The notes under the pieces were generated by a model. The model saw only the letters and a program-made list of their open reading frames with translations, was not told the origin of the DNA and did no database searches. Shown here in pieces: positions 5,318-10,590 of a stretch of 10,590 bases of DNA (positions are counted from its first letter, which is position 1; each line of letters opens with the position of its first letter). The stretch covers positions 1 through 10,590 of the forward strand of contig JAHHUG010000047.1 of the NCBI GenBank assembly GCA_020024085.1. The letters are read 5' to 3'. Position numbers and translations under genes: made by a program. Source of the DNA: Christensenellaceae bacterium (GTDB lineage: Bacteria > Bacillota > Clostridia > Christensenellales > CAAEEZ01).

Positions 5318-7471
5318 ATGGCTTTTAGAAACGAATTAGAAAATAAAATACTTAGTTATCCAAAGGAAGTCTTTACCGAAAGGCTTATTTTGAACTACCT
5401 TAATATGAATAGTGCCTTTGATAAGGAGCAAGTAAATATTGTAATCAAAGGGCTTATCAAAAAAGGTAAGATATTTGAGGTGGATAGAAAAAAATACAAA
5501 AAGATATCCATTAACAATAGAAAGGCTACAAAGAAAGCCAAAAATATAAATCTTGCAAATAAGGATATCATTACTGGTACTTTAAGAGGTAATCCTAATG
5601 GTTACGCCTTTGTAATCAGTGATGGCAATGATGATTTATTCATTCCACATAAGTCACTTGGTGGGGCAATGCACGGCGATACTGTTATGGTAGAAAGGCT
5701 TACTAAAGGACTAGAAAAACCAGAAGGAAAAGTTCTTAGGGTTATCGAAAGAGGTATTTCAAGCCTTGTTGGTACATTCTATATGGAGAAAGGTTACGGA
5801 TTTGTAGTACCCGATATTAAGGAATATTACAATGATGTGTTTGTTCCTGCGAGATTAAGTAAAGGTGCTTCAACTGGGGATAAGGTAGTTGTTGAAATTA
5901 CTGAATATATCAAAAATAAAAACCCAGAGGGCAAAATACTAGAGATTCTTGGTAAAAGTGGAAATCATAAAACCGATGCAATGTCTATTATTAGGTCGTA
6001 CGGATTTTTTGAGACCGACCATAATGCAGAAATTTATGCTGATAGACTAAATAGAATTGGTGTAACCGAAAGTGATATTAAGGGTAGAGTAGACTATACA
6101 AACTTGCTTACAATCACCATTGATGGCGACGATGCAAAGGATTTTGATGATGCAATTAGCCTAGAAAAAAATGGTAAAGGCTACACTTTATATGTGCATA
6201 TTGCCGATGTTTCTCACTATGTTACAATGGGTAGTATTATTGATGATGAGGCATTCAAAAGATGTACCAGTGTATATTTCCCAAACGAAGTATTTCCTAT
6301 GATTCCCGAGGCATTGTCTAACGGACTTTGCTCACTTCAAGAGGGTAAAAAAAGGTTGACTTTGACTGCAAAAATTAGTTTGAGCAGTGGTGGTAAGGTT
6401 ATGGCATACGAACTTAACAAATCATATGTAAAGTCTAACCACCGTATGACATATAATGATGTTACAAAGATACTAAATGGCGACAAAGAACTTATTGATA
6501 AGTATAGCGATGTATATGATATGCTTGTTAATATGCGTGAGGTTGCAAAACTTCTTCACGACAGAAAGCATAGTAGAGGTGCAATAGATTTTGGCAATAA
6601 TGAGTGCAAAATTATACTTGACAAAAAGTATAATGTTGTGGATATTGTTCCATACGATTACACCGAATCAAATGGCATTATTGAGGAGTTTATGATTCTT
6701 GCAAACGAAGTTGTAGCTGAGTATTTTGCAAGAATGGAGTATCCATTTATCTATCGTATTCACGAAAAACCAGAGGAAGAAAAGCTAAAGGACTTTATAG
6801 GTTTTGTCAAGGCTTGTGGAATAAATGTAAATCTTAATAACGAGCTTAATAGCTACCATTATCAAAATATTTTGAAGTTCGCAAGCGAAACCGAGTACGA
6901 CAAAATTGTGTCAAAGGTTATGTTAAGGACTATGCAAAAAGCAAAATATTCTACCATTAACAAAGGACACTTTGGATTGGCTAGTGAGTATTATTGCCAC
7001 TTTACATCACCTATTAGAAGATATCCTGATTTGATGATACACCGTGTAATAAAGGCATTTTTAGATGGTAAACTTGACAAAAAAACTATTATTAGGCTTG
7101 AGGGTAAACTAGAAAATGTTGCAACAAAATCAACTGAAAGGGAGATTGCAGCAGAGCAAGCTGAACGAGATGCTGACGACTATTACAAGGCTTGCTATAT
7201 GGAAGATAAGGTTGGTAACACCTACGAAGGTACAATTAGTGGTGTAACCAAGTTTGGTATATTTGTTGAGCTTGATAATACTGTTGAGGGTATGGTAAGG
7301 TTTGAGGACCTTATAGGTGAAGATTTAGAGTATATTGATGGCAAATATATGATTACTGGTAATGGTGTAACATATAAATTAGGCGAAAGGATTGGAATAG
7401 TTGTAGCAAGTAGCAATATTATCGACAAGAAAATTCGTTTTGTACTTGATACTGCTAAACAAAACGATTAA
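5318..7471 (+). CDS. rnr: Ribonuclease R (3'-5' exoribonuclease, RNB family)
   Basis: Processive hydrolytic 3'-5' exoribonuclease that degrades structured RNA and, with SmpB/tmRNA, the defective messages released in trans-translation. The 717 residues show the full domain order. There is an N-terminal winged helix (about 1-62) and a Lys-rich linker (60-80). Cold-shock domains follow at about 85-128 (GNPNGYAFV) and 150-196 (MEKGYGFVVPD). The RNB catalytic domain spans about 256-585. The metal-binding aspartates lie in TIDGDDAKDFDDAIS: D269, D275, D277 and D278. The RNB signature HFTSPIRRYPDLMIHR is at 561-576, and a C-terminal S1 domain runs about 633-712 (GTISGVTKFGIFVEL). It is shorter than B. 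subtilis RNase R (about 780) because the basic C-terminal tail is nearly absent (ends DTAKQND). The start has a good GGAGAG site 3 bases before ATG. smpB follows 28 bases later, the common arrangement. Confidence 0.97.
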   Translation: MAFRNELENKILSYPKEVFTERLILNYLNMNSAFDKEQVNIVIKGLIKKGKIFEVDRKKYKKISINNRKATKKAKNINLANKDIITGTLRGNPNGYAFVISDGNDDLFIPHKSLGGAMHGDTVMVERLTKGLEKPEGKVLRVIERGISSLVGTFYMEKGYGFVVPDIKEYYNDVFVPARLSKGASTGDKVVVEITEYIKNKNPEGKILEILGKSGNHKTDAMSIIRSYGFFETDHNAEIYADRLNRIGVTESDIKGRVDYTNLLTITIDGDDAKDFDDAISLEKNGKGYTLYVHIADVSHYVTMGSIIDDEAFKRCTSVYFPNEVFPMIPEALSNGLCSLQEGKKRLTLTAKISLSSGGKVMAYELNKSYVKSNHRMTYNDVTKILNGDKELIDKYSDVYDMLVNMREVAKLLHDRKHSRGAIDFGNNECKIILDKKYNVVDIVPYDYTESNGIIEEFMILANEVVAEYFARMEYPFIYRIHEKPEEEKLKDFIGFVKACGINVNLNNELNSYHYQNILKFASETEYDKIVSKVMLRTMQKAKYSTINKGHFGLASEYYCHFTSPIRRYPDLMIHRVIKAFLDGKLDKKTIIRLEGKLENVATKSTEREIAAEQAERDADDYYKACYMEDKVGNTYEGTISGVTKFGIFVELDNTVEGMVRFEDLIGEDLEYIDGKYMITGNGVTYKLGERIGIVVASSNIIDKKIRFVLDTAKQND

Positions 7472-7475
7472 CTTG

Positions 7476-7484
7476 TGTTATAAT
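7476..7484 (+). promoter_or_regulatory. Possible extended -10 promoter upstream of smpB
   Basis: TGTTATAAT fits a perfect extended -10 (TG-N-TATAAT) in the 28-base gap between rnr and smpB. No -35 is seen at the right spacing; TTGATA (7446-7451) is 27 bases away. A start near 7491 would give an RNA beginning at or inside the smpB ribosome-binding site AGAGGA (7491-7496), so its usefulness is doubtful. Confidence 0.3.
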
Positions 7485-7499
7485 CTGTATAGAGGAAAT

Positions 7500-7949
7500 A
7501 TGGATAAAATTATTGCAACTAACAAAAAAGCATATCACGATTATTTCGTTGAGGATACCTATGAAGCAGGAATAGAGCTAGTAGGTAGCGAAGTCAAAAG
7601 CATAAGGCTTGGCAGAGTCAATATGAAAGATTGCTTTGCCCTTGTTAAAAATAACGAAGTTTTTGTGTATAATATGCACATATCTCCATACGATAAGGGA
7701 AGTTATTTTAATGAAGAACCTCGTAGAACTAGGAAGCTACTTCTTAATAGGCCAGAAATTAATAAACTTCGTGGTAAAGTGGAGCAAAAAGGTTATACAT
7801 TAGTACCTACAAAGTTGTACTTTAAGGGTAATTTTGTAAAGGTGGAGCTTGCAGTTTGTAAGGGTAAGGAATTACACGACAAGCGACAAACTATAAAGGA
7901 TAAAGAAAATAGAATCGCAGCAGAAAGAGCGATTAAAGAATACAGATAA
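7500..7949 (+). CDS. smpB: SsrA-binding protein SmpB
   Basis: RNA-binding partner of tmRNA that delivers it to stalled ribosomes. The ATG at 7500 yields 149 residues, the usual length. It begins MDKIIATNKKAYHDYFVEDTYEAG, with the conserved core GSEVKSIRLGRVNMKD and HISPY (OB-fold-like beta barrel). The C-terminal basic tail, needed for accommodation in the ribosome, ends DKRQTIKDKENRIAAERAIKEYR, intact. An AGAGGA site (7491-7496) precedes this ATG. An in-frame start 20 codons upstream (7440) would overlap the end of rnr and add unrelated residues, so I reject it. It precedes metY by 18 bases. Its partner ssrA lies 2.3 kb downstream, separated by metY and metA. Confidence 0.97.
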   Translation: MDKIIATNKKAYHDYFVEDTYEAGIELVGSEVKSIRLGRVNMKDCFALVKNNEVFVYNMHISPYDKGSYFNEEPRRTRKLLLNRPEINKLRGKVEQKGYTLVPTKLYFKGNFVKVELAVCKGKELHDKRQTIKDKENRIAAERAIKEYR

Positions 7950-7967
7950 TCTTGGAGGAACGAATAT

Positions 7968-9242
7968 ATGAACAAAGATACAATGTGTGTACAAGGTGCA
8001 TACGAGCCAAAAAGTGGTGACCCTAGAGTTTTACCATTAATGCAAAGTACAACCTATTATTATGAGTCTTTAGAGGAAATGGCACATTTATTTGATGTAC
8101 CAAAGGACGGACATATCTATTCAAGAATTAGTAATCCAACCGTTGAGTGTTACGAGAAGAAGATTGCAATGCTAGAGGGTGGTACAGCTTGTATGGCAGT
8201 AAGTTCAGGTATGGCTGCTACACTTAATACAGTACTTAATGTATGTAAGGCAGGCGATAATATCGTAAGTATGAGCACAATTTATGGTGGTTCATACAAC
8301 TTATTCAAAAGTACTTTGCCAAAACTTGGTATCACTTGTAGATTTGTAAATGACGATATGACCGATGAGGAAATCAAGGCTAATATCGACGAAAATACAA
8401 AGTTATTCTTCGGTGAAACTATTGCAAATCCAGCAATGGTTGTATTTGATTTTGATAGAATTAGCAAAATTTGTAAGGAAGAGAAATTGCTTTTAGTTGT
8501 AGATAATACACTAGCTACTCCTATCCTTGTAAGACCATTCGAGCATGGTGCAAATATTGTTGTTCATTCTACTACAAAATATATGGACGGACATGCAACA
8601 GCAGTAGGTGGTGCTATTGTTGATGGTGGTAACTTCGAGTATCGTGATAATCCAAGATATGTAGATTTCGTTACACCAGATGAGAGCTACCACGGAATTA
8701 ACTATGTAGATGAGGGCGAAGGTGGATTATATTCATTCGTACTTAAGGCAAGAATGCAAGGTATGAGAGATTATGGTACAAGTGTAAGCCCATTCAATGC
8801 ATATATCACAAACTTAGGTATGGAAACCCTTCATTTAAGAATGGAAAGACATTCTTCAAATGCACTTGCTCTTGCAAAAGAACTAGAAAAGCACCCTATG
8901 GTTGCATGGGTAAATTATGCTGGACTTGAAAGCAACAAATACCACGAAAGAGCAGTTAAGTACTTTAAGGGTGGATTTAGTGGAATGGTTGTATTTGGTA
9001 TCAAAGGTGGCAGAGAGAATGCCGAGAAATTTATCAACAACCTACACTTATTCAAGAATGTTACACATATTGCCGATGTTAGAAGCTGTGTTCTTCACCC
9101 AGCTAGCACAACTCACCGTCAACTTTCTAGCGAGGATTTAGTAAAGGCTGGTATTGATGAGGGACTAGTAAGATTGAGTGTCGGTATCGAGGACGAAAAG
9201 GATATCATAGAAGACATCATTGGAGCACTAAATAATATTTAA
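7968..9242 (+). CDS. metY: O-acetylhomoserine sulfhydrylase (PLP-dependent, Cys/Met metabolism family)
   Basis: Converts O-acetylhomoserine and sulfide to homocysteine, the step before methionine. It belongs to the PLP-dependent Cys/Met metabolism fold-type I family. Features: YSRISNPTVE (51-60, PLP-phosphate binding in the partner subunit), SSGMAA (79-84), YGGSY (106-110), VDNTLATP (178-185) with D179, and the Schiff-base lysine K204 in HSTTKYMDGH. The C-terminal part shows MRDYGTSVSPFNAY and ETLHLRMERH. HPASTTHRQLS and RLSVGIEDEKDIIEDI follow. At 424 residues with the MetY-type insertion around 220-250 (SYHGINY), it fits MetY rather than the ~390-residue methionine gamma-lyase or cystathionine lyases, which are the main alternative. 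A GGAGG site lies 8-9 bases before the ATG. metA follows after 12 bases, supplying its substrate, which supports the assignment. Confidence 0.92.
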   Translation: MNKDTMCVQGAYEPKSGDPRVLPLMQSTTYYYESLEEMAHLFDVPKDGHIYSRISNPTVECYEKKIAMLEGGTACMAVSSGMAATLNTVLNVCKAGDNIVSMSTIYGGSYNLFKSTLPKLGITCRFVNDDMTDEEIKANIDENTKLFFGETIANPAMVVFDFDRISKICKEEKLLLVVDNTLATPILVRPFEHGANIVVHSTTKYMDGHATAVGGAIVDGGNFEYRDNPRYVDFVTPDESYHGINYVDEGEGGLYSFVLKARMQGMRDYGTSVSPFNAYITNLGMETLHLRMERHSSNALALAKELEKHPMVAWVNYAGLESNKYHERAVKYFKGGFSGMVVFGIKGGRENAEKFINNLHLFKNVTHIADVRSCVLHPASTTHRQLSSEDLVKAGIDEGLVRLSVGIEDEKDIIEDIIGALNNI

Positions 9243-9254
9243 TAGGAGTTTATA

Positions 9255-10181
9255 ATGCCGATAGTAATACCAAAGACTTTGCCAGCATACGAAAAATTAA
9301 CAAGTGAAAATATTTTCGTTATGGCAAAAATTAGAGCATCTAGCCAAGATATTAGACCACTAGAGATAGCTATTCTTAATTTGATGCCTACAAAAATAGA
9401 TACTGAAAATCAACTACTTAGATTGCTTAGTAATTCGCCACTTCAAATCAATCTAACACTTGTAAAGACCAAAAGTTACAAGTCTACACATATTTCAGAG
9501 GACCATATGCAAACTTTTTACAAGACTTTTGATGAAATTAAGGACTTGAAGTTTGATGGTATGATTGTTACTGGTGCACCGGTAGAAGATATTCCTTTTG
9601 AACAGGTTAAGTATTGGAAAGAGCTAACAAAAATAATGGACTACTGCAAAACTAATGTAACAAGCACATTGTTCATTTGTTGGGCATCTCAAGCAGCTAG
9701 TTACTATTACTACGGAATAGAGAAACAACAACTACCTAAAAAATTGTTTGGTGTATTTGCAAACCATGCAGTAGAAAGTAACGATATGTTACTTAAGGGT
9801 ATGAATGATGAGTTTTATATGCCTCAATCTCGCCACACTAGAATTGACGAAGAAGCCATTTTGGCAAACGAAGATTTGGTAGTGCTTGCAAAGGGAGAGG
9901 ATTGTGGAATATCAATATTCAAATCTAGGGATAACAGCAAAATATTCGTAACAGGACACGCAGAATACGATAGATTTACCCTTCGCACCGAGTATGAAAG
10001 AGACCTAAAAAAGAATTTGCCTATTGATAAACCGGTAAATTACTTTGTAGGCGATGACAGAAACAAGGTGGATATGTGCTGGCTTTCAACAGCAAATCTA
10101 CTATTCTACAACTGGTTAAACTACTATATCTACCAAGAAACACCGTTCAATCGAGATGATATTGGCAAGGGTAAAGTATAG
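9255..10181 (+). CDS. metA: Homoserine O-acetyltransferase (MetA/MetAA family)
   Basis: Acylates homoserine to commit it to methionine synthesis. The 308 residues match the MetA family, and the catalytic set falls at the canonical numbers: nucleophile C142 (FICWASQAA), H235 and E237 (VTGHAEYDR). Known work on the family links residue 111 to the acyl donor: Glu favours acetyl-CoA and Gly favours succinyl-CoA. Here it is E111 in TGAPVEDIPF, so an acetyltransferase is predicted even though many MetA annotations read 'succinyltransferase'. This agrees with the neighbouring MetY, which uses O-acetylhomoserine. A GGAG site precedes the ATG. The stop TAG is only seven bases before the -35 of the tmRNA promoter. 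No terminator follows, so read-through into ssrA is likely. No SAM riboswitch or T-box precedes metY-metA in the gaps available. Confidence 0.95.
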   Translation: MPIVIPKTLPAYEKLTSENIFVMAKIRASSQDIRPLEIAILNLMPTKIDTENQLLRLLSNSPLQINLTLVKTKSYKSTHISEDHMQTFYKTFDEIKDLKFDGMIVTGAPVEDIPFEQVKYWKELTKIMDYCKTNVTSTLFICWASQAASYYYYGIEKQQLPKKLFGVFANHAVESNDMLLKGMNDEFYMPQSRHTRIDEEAILANEDLVVLAKGEDCGISIFKSRDNSKIFVTGHAEYDRFTLRTEYERDLKKNLPIDKPVNYFVGDDRNKVDMCWLSTANLLFYNWLNYYIYQETPFNRDDIGKGKV

Positions 10182-10187
10182 CAAAAT

Positions 10188-10216
10188 TTGAATAAAAACC
10201 ATATAAATGGTATAAT
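10188..10216 (+). promoter_or_regulatory. Promoter of ssrA (tmRNA)
   Basis: TTGAAT (10188-10193), a 17-base spacer and TATAAT (10211-10216), with an extended TGG just before the -10 (TGGTATAAT). This nearly perfect promoter suits an abundant RNA. It begins 7 bases after the metA stop. Expected start is near 10223, about 22 bases upstream of the mature 5' end. Confidence 0.8.
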
Positions 10217-10219
10217 AAA

Positions 10220-10240
10220 TAGTAGCACAAGTTGCTACTA
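10220..10240. repeat. Inverted repeat in the pre-tmRNA leader
   Basis: An 8-bp perfect stem, TAGTAGCA (10220-10227) and TGCTACTA (10233-10240), with the loop CAAGT, ends 4 bases before the mature tmRNA start. There is no T run after it, so it is not a terminator. In read-through RNA from metA it would fold fully. In RNA started at the ssrA promoter, part of the left arm may be missing. It could guide 5' processing by RNase P or act as a DNA site; both are inference. Confidence 0.5.
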
Positions 10241-10244
10241 ATAT

Positions 10245-10589
10245 GGGGGTGTACAGGTTTCGACAGGGAGCCTGAAGTAGTATAAGCATACCGTAGGCAC
10301 GGCTACGATAAAACGGAAACTTAAAATTAAACGCTAATAATAGCAAACAAGTAGCTTTCGCAGCTTAGTTCTCGAAGGCAGTTAGCCAAGATATCCACAG
10401 GTCTTGTGTCTAGCTTCAATTATGTGGAAACTCTATCTAAATGGTTACGATTAGTTAGAGTATAAGTAACTTGCCGAGGTTGTATTTGTGAGTAGAGACA
10501 ACCAAGGGACTAACAAATACCCACTAAGTATGTAGAAAGTATTATGAACGACTTTTTGGACAGGAGTTCGATTCTCCTCACTTCCACCA
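10245..10589 (+). ncRNA. ssrA: Transfer-messenger RNA (tmRNA, ssrA)
   Basis: One-piece tmRNA that with SmpB rescues stalled ribosomes and adds a degradation tag. The 5' end GGGGGTG (10245-10251) pairs with CACTTCC (10579-10585), followed by discriminator A and CCA (10587-10589). The family's 5' signature ACAGGTTTCGACAGGGAGCC is present. The T arm is AGGAG-TTCGATT-CTCCT (10562-10578). A pseudoknot-type stem CGTAG/CTACG (10292-10296, 10303-10307) precedes the tag frame. The region after the tag contains several complementary segments consistent with the remaining pseudoknots; I have not resolved these individually. The length of 345 is normal. It is a one-piece form with the standard 5'-to-3' order and an encoded CCA. 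Its own promoter is upstream. Base 10590 is the only base after it, so any terminator lies beyond the window. Confidence 0.96.
10333..10368 (+). other. tmRNA tag-peptide reading frame (ANNSKQVAFAA)
   Basis: Eleven codons GCT AAT AAT AGC AAA CAA GTA GCT TTC GCA GCT followed by TAG encode ANNSKQVAFAA. The frame opens in the single-stranded, A-rich stretch after the pseudoknot, as expected for a resume codon. It ends in the hydrophobic Ala-rich degron that proteases such as ClpXP recognise. The last residues AFAA differ from the very common ALAA. The resume codon is assigned from the pattern, not from experiment. Confidence 0.85.
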
Positions 10590-10590
10590 A

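Noticed and set aside
7440..7499. A 20-codon N-terminal extension of SmpB starting at 7440
   Set aside because: It overlaps the end of rnr, encodes residues unlike SmpB, and the ATG at 7500 has a good AGAGGA site and gives the normal 149 residues.
7950..7967. SAM riboswitch or T-box ahead of metY
   Set aside because: Only 18 bases separate smpB and metY, enough just for the GGAGG site.
10220..10244. The inverted repeat before ssrA as a terminator for metA
   Set aside because: There is no T run after the stem; it is followed by ATATGGGG and the tmRNA itself.
1..10590. Phage, insertion-sequence, CRISPR, toxin-antitoxin or other defence cassette
   Set aside because: No transposase, integrase, direct-repeat spacer array or defence gene is visible; all long frames are accounted for by the genes listed.

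Overview
The window looks like a chromosomal segment of a low-GC, Gram-positive-type bacterium, most likely a Clostridia-class Firmicute. This rests on the strongly A+T-rich sequence, strong GGAGG-type ribosome-binding sites, near-consensus sigma-A promoters, and two gene orders typical of Firmicutes: dnaX-ybaB-recR and secG-rnr-smpB-...-ssrA. The taxonomic call is inference; no species-level marker is visible. I see no phage, insertion sequence, CRISPR or defence cassette. Most of the window is housekeeping.

Layout. (1) 1-2913: a sigma-A-type promoter drives dnaX (polymerase III clamp-loader subunit), ybaB (nucleoid-associated protein) and recR (recombination mediator), ending in a strong terminator shared with a convergent gene. 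dnaX is not one continuous frame. The 5' part (385 codons, gamma-like) stops at a TGA seven bases after the start of an A9 run's last codons, and the tau-specific C-terminal part continues in the -1 frame. The two frames overlap exactly across the A9 tract, so a programmed -1 shift or RNA polymerase slippage would give a 615-residue tau. This is the most interesting feature of the window. (2) 2912-4682, minus strand: a small ferritin-like di-iron protein and an ArsB/SLC13-type permease, each with its own transcription signals. (3) 4683-4946: a divergent intergenic region with a near-perfect promoter in each direction. (4) 4947-10181: secG, a terminator or attenuator, rnr (RNase R), smpB, and then two methionine-biosynthesis genes, metY and metA, closely spaced. 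(5) 10188-10589: ssrA (tmRNA) with its own promoter, complete to the CCA end one base before the window ends.

How the genes work together. SmpB and tmRNA rescue stalled ribosomes, and RNase R degrades the defective message, so rnr-smpB-ssrA is a trans-translation module. It is interrupted by metA (homoserine O-acetyltransferase, with the acetyl-type Glu111) and metY (O-acetylhomoserine sulfhydrylase), which together make homocysteine by direct sulfhydrylation. The dnaX-ybaB-recR cluster serves replication and repair. The two minus-strand genes appear unrelated to their neighbours.
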